From the NCBI RefSeq assembly GCF_012927205.1, contig NZ_JABBGC010000001.1:620001-684000 (forward strand): a DNA stretch of 64,000 bases. Reading direction: 5' to 3'. Both the position numbers and the translations under genes were made by a program. A model generated the notes under the pieces. That model saw only the letters and a list, made by a program, of their open reading frames with translations. It ran no database searches and had not been told where the DNA came from. Position 1 is the first letter of the stretch; every line of letters starts with the position of its first letter. This document shows, one piece after another, positions 8,512 through 16,314 of the stretch. Origin of the DNA: Chitinophaga fulva (GTDB lineage: Bacteria > Bacteroidota > Bacteroidia > Chitinophagales > Chitinophagaceae).

Positions 8512-10326
8512 TTAGTGAGCAACAGCAGCGACGCTGTCTACAGCAACCGGGGTGTCTACCGGTGTAGCGAACAGGCTGTCTTCCAGTGCTTTCTCTTTAG
8601 CTTTTTTAGCTTCCATGGCTTTAGCTGCTTCGGTGCCGAAGTTGATCAGCTGTACCAGGCTGTTTTCATCCTTGTTTTTGAAGTTGAGGATGATTTCAGA
8701 TTTGGAAACGTCGCCGCTGGCAGCTTTGGTAACTACGGTCATGTCTTTCAACAGGCCTTTCAGTTTAACCAGGATGCCTTTTTCTTCATCGCCGTTGGCT
8801 TTATCTTCCGGAATAACGCTGATTACTTTTTCCAGGTCTACATAGCCGCCCATCATGCTGCCTTTCACTTTTGCTTCGATGCCTTCAGGCAGTTTCAGGT
8901 TGCCTTTACCGGCCAGATAGTCCTGCAGCAGTACGCTGTCAGAGCCTACCGTGATGAATTTCTCTGTGATGGAAACGGCTGGCATACCAGCAGCAGTCAT
9001 ACCCGGATTGGCGTATACATAGCGGTCACCTTCTTTGGTGAACATTTCTTTCAGCATCGGGGAAGTCATCACTTTATTGAATGCTTCCTTGTTACCCACT
9101 TTCAGGTTGAAGATCCATTTGGAAGTAGGCTCTTCAGAGAATTCGCCAGGGAAGTATTTGGATTCTTTCTTTTCGATAGCGAAGTCAGAAACAACATACG
9201 TGAACTGACCTTCAAAAGCGTTCAGGATATCGTCCATAGACAGGCTGGATTTAGCCAGGAACATGTTCACGAGACCGTCCATACCGGTAGACTTAACGAT
9301 TTCGCCTATCATGTGGAAGTCAAAAGCGTAGGACATGAAACCGGCGAGATTCTGAGAAGGATACTTCTTCAGCATATCCAGGTCGATTTCCTTGTTACCG
9401 TATTTTTTGAAGATGCCGGCAATTTCTTTACCCATATAGTAGGTGCCGTTAGCCACGATTCTGCCTTTCTCAAAGTTGGAAGTACCGGTGTAGTAGGTGC
9501 CTTCCATCAGTTTTTTGAAGTTGGCGGGGATCATGGTAAGCATACCGCTGTTGTAGATCGCTTCAGGATTTACGAAAATGCTCATGTCAGCATTTTCTTT
9601 CAGCAGTTTGGCAAACGGTTCGATAGCGCCTGCAGTTTCGTTTTGTTTCAGGTGGAAGAGGTGATCTACCTCTGCTACCATGGTTTTAGTGGCAGCGTCG
9701 TCTTCAGCGGTCACCAGTGCGGCCGGAGTAGCGGTTGCTGCAGCGGCAGCGGTATCAACCTGAACGTCGCTGTCCGGGCTTGGCAGACCAGGAGTGCCGG
9801 CCGGCGCATATTTATTGATACCGTTCGGATCAATGTTGGTCAGGAAAATAACGGTGGATTTGTTCCACGCAACCACGCCTTTACTTTCTTCCTCAATGAT
9901 GTATTTGAAGTCTTTGCCGGACTTCAGGGAGAAGTTTTTCTCACTTTTTTTCAGGAAGCCTTCGAATTTGTCAGCATCTGAGAGGCTGGCAGTAGCGGTG
10001 ATATATGACTTGTTGTCGCCTGCCTGGCCCTGGAATACGAAGGACACAAAGAAGTGGCCTTTCAGGTCGATACCGGAGTTTTCGGCATCTTTCCATGCTT
10101 TCATTACTTCGCTGGAAGTGTCTTTGGACTGAACCGCAGAGAAGAGTTTGTCCATGGTCAGCCCATTGGTAGCCAGTTTCTGGGTAATTTCTTTGGCGTT
10201 CAGGTCGATCACTACGCCGGCTGTTTTGGGGATGTGTTTACTTACTTCCGGTACCTTGGAGCAGGACGACAGCACTACCGCTGCAGTTACAGCGGTTAAC
10301 AAAACTTTGGAAATTGTTCTTTTCAT
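8512..10326 (-). CDS. DUF4836 family lipoprotein
   Basis: A 604-residue surface or periplasmic lipoprotein. The signal peptide has a lipobox ending LSSC at residue 22. The mature start runs SKVPEVSKHIPKTAGVV, which resembles the DUF4836 family found across Bacteroidota; such proteins are long, beta-rich, and of unknown function. An Ala/Thr-rich linker lies at about 240-265 (AAAAATATPAALVTAE). The C-terminal tail is rich in Lys, Ala and Val. The frame continues to 10461, but ATG 10326 is preferred because it gives the lipoprotein signal and lies downstream of a promoter box at 10413-10420. The gene has its own terminator and appears monocistronic. Confidence 0.75.
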   Translation of the reverse strand: MKRTISKVLLTAVTAAVVLSSCSKVPEVSKHIPKTAGVVIDLNAKEITQKLATNGLTMDKLFSAVQSKDTSSEVMKAWKDAENSGIDLKGHFFVSFVFQGQAGDNKSYITATASLSDADKFEGFLKKSEKNFSLKSGKDFKYIIEEESKGVVAWNKSTVIFLTNIDPNGINKYAPAGTPGLPSPDSDVQVDTAAAAATATPAALVTAEDDAATKTMVAEVDHLFHLKQNETAGAIEPFAKLLKENADMSIFVNPEAIYNSGMLTMIPANFKKLMEGTYYTGTSNFEKGRIVANGTYYMGKEIAGIFKKYGNKEIDLDMLKKYPSQNLAGFMSYAFDFHMIGEIVKSTGMDGLVNMFLAKSSLSMDDILNAFEGQFTYVVSDFAIEKKESKYFPGEFSEEPTSKWIFNLKVGNKEAFNKVMTSPMLKEMFTKEGDRYVYANPGMTAAGMPAVSITEKFITVGSDSVLLQDYLAGKGNLKLPEGIEAKVKGSMMGGYVDLEKVISVIPEDKANGDEEKGILVKLKGLLKDMTVVTKAASGDVSKSEIILNFKNKDENSLVQLINFGTEAAKAMEAKKAKEKALEDSLFATPVDTPVAVDSVAAVAH

Positions 10327-10412
10327 AAAAGATATAAGAGTTAATAATTGACTATGGTAGGGATACCGACCATCTGTCGGCACATTCCCACAATCGTGGT
10401 ATTTCGGTGGTG

Positions 10413-10420
10413 CGAAAGTA
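10413..10420 (-). promoter_or_regulatory. Candidate -7 box for the DUF4836 gene
   Basis: The minus strand reads TACTTTCG, a one-base variant of TAnnTTTG. It is about 87 nt upstream of the lipoprotein start. No TTG at the ideal -33 distance was found, so it is a moderate match. Confidence 0.35.
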
Positions 10421-10501
10421 CGCATATTTTTGTAGCTTATATGTCCTATTTTTGGGGACAACTATGCCGTAATACAATATTTTAGGTTCTATATAGTTTA
10501 A

Positions 10502-10509
10502 TACCTTTG
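10502..10509 (+). promoter_or_regulatory. -7 promoter box for yciI
   Basis: TACCTTTG matches TAnnTTTG exactly. Transcription should start near 10515, giving a leader of about 38 nt in front of the YciI gene. The -33 TTG is not evident. Confidence 0.5.
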
Positions 10510-10518
10510 TTGCTTACT

Positions 10519-10563
10519 ATGAAACAAACATCTAAAACCATCGAAAAACCTTTATGTTCCTGA
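10519..10563 (+). other. Possible 14-codon leader ORF overlapping the yciI start
   Basis: ATG at 10519 opens a 14-residue frame (MKQTSKTIEKPLCS) that ends at TGA 10561-10563. It overlaps the YciI ATG at 10554 by ten bases in another frame. It begins just after the predicted transcription start. Translation has not been shown; it may simply be chance. Confidence 0.25.
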
Positions 10564-10832
10564 TTCTTCTGCAATACATCCGTCCGGTAGCGGCGGTGGA
10601 GCACTTTATGGAAGCGCATACAGCGTTCCTGCAAAAATATTATGACAATGGCAAGTTCATTCTGTCTGGCAGGCGAAAGCCCAAATCCGGTTCACTGATC
10701 CTGTGTCAGGCCTCGAGCCGCAAGGAAGTGGAGCAGATTATGAGTGAAGATCCGCTGGAGAGGAACCAGCTGGCTATGTACGAGATCATAGAATTTGAAC
10801 CTACCGCTTACGCAACTGCTCCCGCCAGATAG
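10554..10832 (+). CDS. YciI family protein
   Basis: A 92-residue protein of the YciI-like family (ferredoxin-like dimer with a putative His/Asp active site). Conserved features include the N-terminal strand FLILLQYIRP, His21 in EAHTAFLQKY and GKFILSGRRKPKSGSLIL. The segment EDPLERNQLAMYEIIEFEP matches the usual DPF-containing C-terminal half, though here it reads DPL. Members have been linked to muconolactone-type or hydrolase chemistry, but most are uncharacterised. It is transcribed divergently from the DUF4836 gene and convergent to the SRPBCC gene. Confidence 0.85.
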   Translation: MFLILLQYIRPVAAVEHFMEAHTAFLQKYYDNGKFILSGRRKPKSGSLILCQASSRKEVEQIMSEDPLERNQLAMYEIIEFEPTAYATAPAR

Positions 10833-10886
10833 TCTTTTTCATTTTTGCCGGCTTTTTCGTTTATCTCTTTCCGTTGGTGCTGATTC

Positions 10887-11903
10887 TCACTGCATAAAGT
10901 AAATGACTTTAGTCAGCCATTTGCTACTATCCTTTTCTTTGCCCGGATCTGTCACATACATCTCCATCGTGGGCGGGATTACCTTTTTACCCTTTTTCTC
11001 TATGAATTGCTGGATGGCCACGTGGGCATTGGCGATTTTATCGTAGGGCCCGTAGTAGTCCACATAGGCGGCTTTGGCGGACGGCAGTTTGATAATTTCG
11101 AAGCCAGGCCCCAGCTTACTGCCTTCCGGCACTGGTATGGCCGCAGCCATGTCTGTTTCCCGTTTTCTTTCATCCCAGGTGTAAAAAAGCCCACAAGGCA
11201 CGCCTGGCTGGAGCTTTGCGGCGGTGGCCGCTTTGTAAATCTGTTCCAGGTTGGAGCGGTAGTAATTAGAGATCCCTTTAAAAGGTACCGTTTTACGGGT
11301 AGCTGCATAAGTTGTGGCTGGGAAGTCCATTTCGCGGACAGTGACATTAATACCGTTAGGAGTGCCTGGGCCGTTCTTGTCGGCCTCAGCCATACTTTTG
11401 AGGTTGTTGAGCCCTTTAGCGAAATCCTCTTCCAGTGCGCCTTTCATAAAAAGGGCCATCACGTTTTGCGGACGGTCATAATGTGCATCAAAGCCCCATA
11501 TCACCTTGGTTTTGCCCGCAGCTTCAGAGAGCTGGAAGAACACATCCGACTCTGAGTGGAATGGTGTAATAAAGGTCAGTTTCTGTTGAATGGACTTATA
11601 GGGGTCCAGGGAGAGATGCTGGAGTTTGCCCTCTCCTATCTTTTTGCCTTTCCATGTATCTACAGCGCCTACGGTGCCGTCATCTCCGGAGATGGTGTAT
11701 TCAGCGGTGGAGTCCATCAGTTTCCAGGTATTCCATTGATTGAACTTCTCGAACCGGACAATATCATTCCATACGATAGATGCCGGTGCATTGATTTCCA
11801 CCGTACGTTCTATGTGCATTTGGGTTGGGGCTGCAAAAATGAGTATAATCAATACAAGCAAGAGAATACCTACAATCCAGGCAAGTGCTTTTAAGACTTT
11901 CAT
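10887..11903 (-). CDS. SRPBCC-GyrI-like two-domain membrane-anchored protein
   Basis: A 338-residue protein with one N-terminal transmembrane helix (about 5-27, ALAWIVGILLLVLIILIFAA). An SRPBCC/polyketide-cyclase-like domain follows (about 30-175, starting HIERTVEINAPASIVWNDI), then a GyrI-like or AraC-effector-binding domain (about 185-338, with YAATRKTVPFKGI and AAYVDYYGPYDKI). Both folds bind small hydrophobic molecules. The tether suggests ligand sensing or buffering at the membrane. No DNA-binding domain is present. The gene is 87 nt downstream of msrB on the same strand; an AT-rich inverted repeat at 11922-11948 lies between them and may be a weak terminator or promoter. Confidence 0.8.
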   Translation of the reverse strand: MKVLKALAWIVGILLLVLIILIFAAPTQMHIERTVEINAPASIVWNDIVRFEKFNQWNTWKLMDSTAEYTISGDDGTVGAVDTWKGKKIGEGKLQHLSLDPYKSIQQKLTFITPFHSESDVFFQLSEAAGKTKVIWGFDAHYDRPQNVMALFMKGALEEDFAKGLNNLKSMAEADKNGPGTPNGINVTVREMDFPATTYAATRKTVPFKGISNYYRSNLEQIYKAATAAKLQPGVPCGLFYTWDERKRETDMAAAIPVPEGSKLGPGFEIIKLPSAKAAYVDYYGPYDKIANAHVAIQQFIEKKGKKVIPPTMEMYVTDPGKEKDSSKWLTKVIYFMQ

Positions 11904-11990
11904 AACTCCGGGGAATTGATTACAATAAAAATACGCTTTTTTTATTGTGCCTCCACCGGAGCCGTTGGCATCAGTGATAAACGGTTCGGG

Positions 11991-12476
11991 TTACTCTTTT
12001 TCCTTTCCTTCTTTTTCTGAATATTGCTTGTCGGCTTCTTTAGCCTGTTCAAAATCCAGGATCACGGAGTTGATACAGTAACGAAGTCCTGTTGGCGGTG
12101 GTCCGTCATCAAAAACGTGGCCCAGATGTGATTTGCAACGGCCGCATAGTACTTCGGTACGGTGCATGCCATGGCTGTTGTCAGGAGCATAGATAAGGCT
12201 GGATTTGGCTACCGGCTCAAAAAAGCTGGGCCAGCCACAGCTACTCTCAAATTTGGCGTCGGATACAAAAAGCGGATGGCCACAGGCAGCGCAGTAATAG
12301 GTCCCTTGTTCTTTACTGTTCCAGTATTTGCCGGTAAATGCCCATTCTGTTCCTTTCTCTCTGGCGATATTATAGACTTCCGGCGGTAAGATCTTTTTCC
12401 ATTCGTCATCCGTTAAGTTAACTTTACTTGTATCCGAATGGGAGTATACCTCTCCCTTCTTTTTTCCTTCTTCCAT
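11991..12476 (-). CDS. msrB: Peptide-methionine (R)-S-oxide reductase MsrB
   Basis: A 161-residue enzyme that reduces methionine-R-sulfoxide in proteins. Two CxxC zinc pairs are visible, CAACGHPLF and [10 protein letters not shown]. The catalytic Cys is in [11 protein letters not shown] near residue 136, and the resolving region follows [12 protein letters not shown]. The N-terminus begins with about 15 charged residues and lacks a signal peptide, so the enzyme should be cytoplasmic. No MsrA domain is fused. The C-terminal tail is Lys/Glu-rich. It is transcribed away from mutL. Confidence 0.93.
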   Translation of the reverse strand: MEEGKKKGEVYSHSDTSKVNLTDDEWKKILPPEVYNIAREKGTEWAFTGKYWNSKEQGTYYCAACGHPLFVSDAKFESSCGWPSFFEPVAKSSLIYAPDNSHGMHRTEVLCGRCKSHLGHVFDDGPPPTGLRYCINSVILDFEQAKEADKQYSEKEGKEKE

Positions 12477-12799
12477 TGAATTCTTTTTGTCGCTTTTGGC
12501 GTGGGTCTGATCAGTTGGTGACTAATATAAGATGCTCAAAATTATCAGATTCTGCAGGTTCATGCATAGCGTTTTGTTCCGTTAACGGGTCATTAACACT
12601 ATCATTGTATTTTCTCTGTTGGCCTGATGAATATTTTTTCTCTTAATAAATTACGTATGAACCGCCTTCATGGATTGTTATTTCCTGCAAATCAACCCCG
12701 TATTTAGCAAATCCCATGCTTAAATGTTTAAAACAGTCTGATAATCACCCGCGAGCAACTGCGTATAAATTATTAACTTTACGCCAAAAGGCTAGTTAA
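12477..12799 (-). other. Intergenic region between msrB and mutL, no gene seen
   Basis: A 323-nt AT-rich gap between divergent genes. TAACTTTA at 12774-12781 on the plus strand is a weak -7 box for mutL. No convincing ORF, hairpin terminator or RNA gene was recognised. Confidence 0.5.
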
Positions 12800-14701
12800 G
12801 TGGCGGACATCATCAATTTATTACCAGACAATATAGCGAACCAGATAGCTGCAGGCGAAGTGATACAAAGACCGGCATCAGCGGTGAAAGAATTACTGGA
12901 AAATGCAGTGGACGCAGGTGCGACTGAGATTCAGCTGATCATAAAAGACGCAGGCAAGGAACTGGTGCAGGTAATCGATAACGGTGGCGGTATGAGCGAA
13001 ACAGATGCCCGTATGTGCTTTGAACGCCATGCCACCTCCAAGATACAATCCATAGATGACCTCTTCCAGATCCGGACCATGGGTTTCAGAGGTGAAGCCC
13101 TCGCTTCGATCGCAGCCGTATCCCAGGTAGAACTCAAAACCCGGAAAAAAGGCACCGATGTAGGCTCCTATGTTGAAATAGACAACAGCCTAGTCAAAAA
13201 GCAGGAACCCTGCCAGACAGCTGATGGTACCAGCATCGCCATGAAGAACCTGTTCTTCAACGTGCCCGCCCGCCGCAACTTCCTCAAAAGTAACGCGGCA
13301 GAAATGCGGCATATTGTGGACGAGTTCATTCGCGTGGCCATGGCCTTCCCCCAATTGCAGTTCTCGCTCACCAGCAACAACCAGCAACTTTTCCATCTCG
13401 ATAAAGGCTCCCTGAAACAGCGGATCATCGCTATCCTCGGACAACATTACAATGCCCGCCTGGTAAACGTGAAGGAAAGTACCGACTACATGAACGTATA
13501 CGGCTTTGTGGGTAAACCGGAAACGGCCAAAAAAACCAGAGGCGACCAATTCTTTTTTGTCAACAACCGATACATCAAAAGCCCCTACCTGCACCACGCA
13601 GTGATGAGCGCTTTCGCAGATATCATCCCGGCCGACAGCTACCCGCTGTACGTCCTGTTTATTGATGTCAACCCGGAACATGTGGACATCAACGTACATC
13701 CGACCAAACAGGAAATCAAGTTCGATGATGAAAAAGTGATGTATGCCTTCGTGCAGGCGACGGTAAAACATGCGCTGGCCCAGTTCAACGTGACAGCCAC
13801 GCTCGATTTCGACCTCGATCCCAGCATACAGGCCCTCGACGCCGTGAGCAAACCATTCACCAAACAACAACAGGAGGAATATACCCATTCCCCCCTCTAT
13901 AAATCTTTTACACAGGCCAACCAGGCGCACATGATTGACAAAAGCAGCAATAGCAGCAATCTGAAACACTGGAAAGACCTGTATGAAAGTAACCAGAACG
14001 CACCTGAAAGCGAGGGATATACCATCAGCTCCTACACCGTGGAGCCGGAAACCCGCCCTGCCGTGACCTACGAAAGCCAGCCCCACGCCACGGCTTCCGT
14101 GATCGACGAACGCTGGCAGGACACCGCCACCGATCAGAAAGTGCCGGTACAGGTACATCAGCAGTTCATCCTGTCACAGATAAAATCAGGCTTTATCCTG
14201 ATCGACCAGCAGGCTGCCCACGAACGTATCCTGTTTGAACGTTATCAGCGCGCCCTCGTAGAAACTCCGATGGCCACCCAGCAAAGCCTCTTCCCCCAGA
14301 CACTGCAGTTGCCCCCGGCAGACGCAGTACTGATCGCCGAGATGCTGCCCGAACTACAGGCACTGGGCTACGAACTGGAACCTTTCGGTAACCATACTTT
14401 CATTGTAAGAGGCACACCTGCCGATATGCAGTCCGGCAACGACCAGGCTACCATAGAAGGCCTCCTCGAACAGTTCAAAAACTTCAGCGAGCTTAAAATA
14501 GACCGCCGCGAACAACTGGTACGCTCCATGGCTCGTAACAATGCCATCCCGGCCGGCAAAATCCTGTCCGCCCGTGAAATGCAGAACATGATCGATGAAC
14601 TTTTCGCCTGCAGCATGCCTAATGTTGCCCCCAGCGGAAAATTCACTTTCATTTCGTTCAAACTCACGGACCTGGCCCGGATGTTCGAAAGAGGCAACTA
14701 A
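12800..14701 (+). CDS. mutL: DNA mismatch repair protein MutL
   Basis: A 633-residue MutL. The start is GTG (12800) followed by ADIINLLPDNIANQIAAGEV, the universal N-terminus. GHKL ATPase motifs are ELLENAVDAGA, DNGGGM and TMGFRGEALASI, and FFNVPARRNFLKS marks the ATP lid. A linker rich in Ser, Asn and Gln runs about 355-440. The C-terminal dimerisation domain carries DQQAAHERILFE at 469-480, in place of the endonuclease motif DQHA(x)2E(x)4E. The usual ACR-x-AVK motif reads SMARNNAIPAGKILS (from 576) and the CPHGRP site reads CSMPNVAPSGK (from 604). Metal ligands are therefore partly replaced, and nicking activity is uncertain. It acts with MutS to start strand-directed repair. Confidence 0.95.
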   Translation: MADIINLLPDNIANQIAAGEVIQRPASAVKELLENAVDAGATEIQLIIKDAGKELVQVIDNGGGMSETDARMCFERHATSKIQSIDDLFQIRTMGFRGEALASIAAVSQVELKTRKKGTDVGSYVEIDNSLVKKQEPCQTADGTSIAMKNLFFNVPARRNFLKSNAAEMRHIVDEFIRVAMAFPQLQFSLTSNNQQLFHLDKGSLKQRIIAILGQHYNARLVNVKESTDYMNVYGFVGKPETAKKTRGDQFFFVNNRYIKSPYLHHAVMSAFADIIPADSYPLYVLFIDVNPEHVDINVHPTKQEIKFDDEKVMYAFVQATVKHALAQFNVTATLDFDLDPSIQALDAVSKPFTKQQQEEYTHSPLYKSFTQANQAHMIDKSSNSSNLKHWKDLYESNQNAPESEGYTISSYTVEPETRPAVTYESQPHATASVIDERWQDTATDQKVPVQVHQQFILSQIKSGFILIDQQAAHERILFERYQRALVETPMATQQSLFPQTLQLPPADAVLIAEMLPELQALGYELEPFGNHTFIVRGTPADMQSGNDQATIEGLLEQFKNFSELKIDRREQLVRSMARNNAIPAGKILSAREMQNMIDELFACSMPNVAPSGKFTFISFKLTDLARMFERGN

Positions 14702-14710
14702 GACCTTTCT

Positions 14711-14759
14711 ATCAAGCAGAAGGCCCGTGCATATGGTATGCACGGGCCTTCTGCTTGAT
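14711..14759. terminator. Perfect 23-bp hairpin between mutL and gntK
   Basis: Arms 14711-14733 and 14737-14759 are perfectly complementary with a 3-nt loop. The stem starts 10 nt after the mutL stop and ends 3 nt before the gntK stop codon on the other strand. There is no T-run on either side, but the length and GC content suggest a bidirectional terminator or 3'-end stabiliser. Confidence 0.7.
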
Positions 14760-14761
14760 GG

Positions 14762-16231
14762 TTATTGCTCCCCGGCGGCTTTTAGTGTGTCATACAACCG
14801 CAGGAACCGTTCAAATTTCTTTTGATACCCCTCATATTTTTCCCTGTCAGGATGAAAAGCTGTTGCAGCAGGACTATCCCCGCTCCCCACGGGCAGCCGC
14901 AACACGTTGGCAGCCAAAAGAATAGCCCCCAGCGCAGAAGCATCGTTCTGTTGATGAAGGGTCATTTCCTGCCCGAAAACATCTGCCAGTAACTGTATCC
15001 ATCCCGGCGTGGCGGTAAAACCACCACTGACGGATATACGTTGAACCGGGCCAGCCGTCTCCGTCAGTGCCTGCCGGATGCTCAGCAGTGTAAAACAGAT
15101 CCCTTCCAGTATGGCCCTCATAAAATGGGCAGCGGTATGTCCGGGTTGTATGCCCACAAAAGCTGCTGTGGCATGGCTGTTCCAGATAGGAGCCCTCTCG
15201 CCGAGCAGATAGGGAAGGCATAACAATGAACCGGTATCTGTTTGCAGCGCCTCTTCCACCAAAGGTTGCAGGGCCGTCAGCGGCATTCGCAGGAAATCGC
15301 GTACCAGCCATTGCAGCAGTGCCCCGCCGTTATTGGTAGCGCCGCCGGTGATGTACACGTCGTCTGTCAGCAGATAGGTGAACAGGCGGCCGTGGGCATC
15401 TGTCTGTGGCCGCTCAGCAGCCATGCGTACCGCCCCGCTGGTACCGATGGTGATGGTGGCATGTCCCGGGTCAAGCGCGCGGCTTCCCAGCTGGGCCAGG
15501 CACCCATCGCTGCCCCCGATAACAAAGGGTGTATCAGCCGGGATGCCCAGTTCCTCCGCCACGGCAGGCAGCAGGGATGGCAGCTGGAAAGTGACCGGTA
15601 CCGGCTCCGGCAGTTGCGCTGCCGTAATACCGGCGTAGTCTAGCGCCTCCTGGCTCCATTGCAGCGTGGCAATGTCAAACAGCCCGGTAGCGGAGGCAAT
15701 TGAATGATCGCTTATATATCTCCCGAAAAAATGATGAAGAATATATTCCTTGATACCCGGGAAAATAGCTGCACGGGCAAAAAGAGCTGGTTGCTCTTCC
15801 CGCATCCAGCGCAACTTACAGAGGGGCGACATGGCATGGACCGGGGTGCCCGTTTGCCGGTACAGCCTTTTCCCTGCTTCGGTATCTTTCAGGGCCAGTG
15901 CCTGTGGCTCGCTGCGGTTGTCGGCCCAGAGGATCAGCGGCGTAAGCGCATTGCCCTCCTTATCAACAGCCATGATGCTGTGCATGGCGCTACTGAAAGA
16001 GACGGCTGCCGGCGGGCGCCCTGCCTGTAACACCACCTCCCGGATACCTTTTTTAACAGCATCCAGCAACAGCAGCGGGTCTTGCTCCGCATACCCCGGC
16101 TGTGGGTAGCGGGTGGCATATGCCTGCTGATATACTCCCACTACCGCCGAATGCTGAGGCGCAAGCCCAATCGTTTTAGCACTACTGGTACCAATATCTA
16201 CGCCGATAATGTAAGGTGTCTGCTCACTCAT
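14762..16231 (-). CDS. gntK: FGGY-family gluconokinase
   Basis: A 489-residue sugar kinase with the FGGY fold. The first phosphate-binding loop is IGVDIGTSSAKTIGL (about 8-22). AMHSIMAVDKEGNALTPLILW (about 82-102) and TGTPVHAMSPLCKLRW (about 131-146) are features of the gluconokinase branch of FGGY kinases. The C-terminal domain has VIGGSDGCLAQLGS and TIGTSGAVRM. It would phosphorylate gluconate to 6-phosphogluconate in the cytoplasm, feeding the pentose phosphate pathway. It is divergent from the GMC oxidoreductase and its small subunit, fitting a role after sugar oxidation. A xylulokinase or other FGGY specificity cannot be excluded from sequence alone. Confidence 0.8.
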   Translation of the reverse strand: MSEQTPYIIGVDIGTSSAKTIGLAPQHSAVVGVYQQAYATRYPQPGYAEQDPLLLLDAVKKGIREVVLQAGRPPAAVSFSSAMHSIMAVDKEGNALTPLILWADNRSEPQALALKDTEAGKRLYRQTGTPVHAMSPLCKLRWMREEQPALFARAAIFPGIKEYILHHFFGRYISDHSIASATGLFDIATLQWSQEALDYAGITAAQLPEPVPVTFQLPSLLPAVAEELGIPADTPFVIGGSDGCLAQLGSRALDPGHATITIGTSGAVRMAAERPQTDAHGRLFTYLLTDDVYITGGATNNGGALLQWLVRDFLRMPLTALQPLVEEALQTDTGSLLCLPYLLGERAPIWNSHATAAFVGIQPGHTAAHFMRAILEGICFTLLSIRQALTETAGPVQRISVSGGFTATPGWIQLLADVFGQEMTLHQQNDASALGAILLAANVLRLPVGSGDSPAATAFHPDREKYEGYQKKFERFLRLYDTLKAAGEQ

Positions 16232-16314
16232 AAAAAAAAGACAGCTTTTTACGCATTTAATTTATAGATTTAAAACCGGTGTTCTTTAAATAAAGTCTAA
16301 AAATTTCCACGCAA

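Noticed and set aside
8491-9981. 496-codon plus-strand frame opposite the DUF4836 gene
   Set aside because: It is a shadow of a clear lipoprotein on the other strand, with a Phe/Gln/His-rich composition and no domain or signal.
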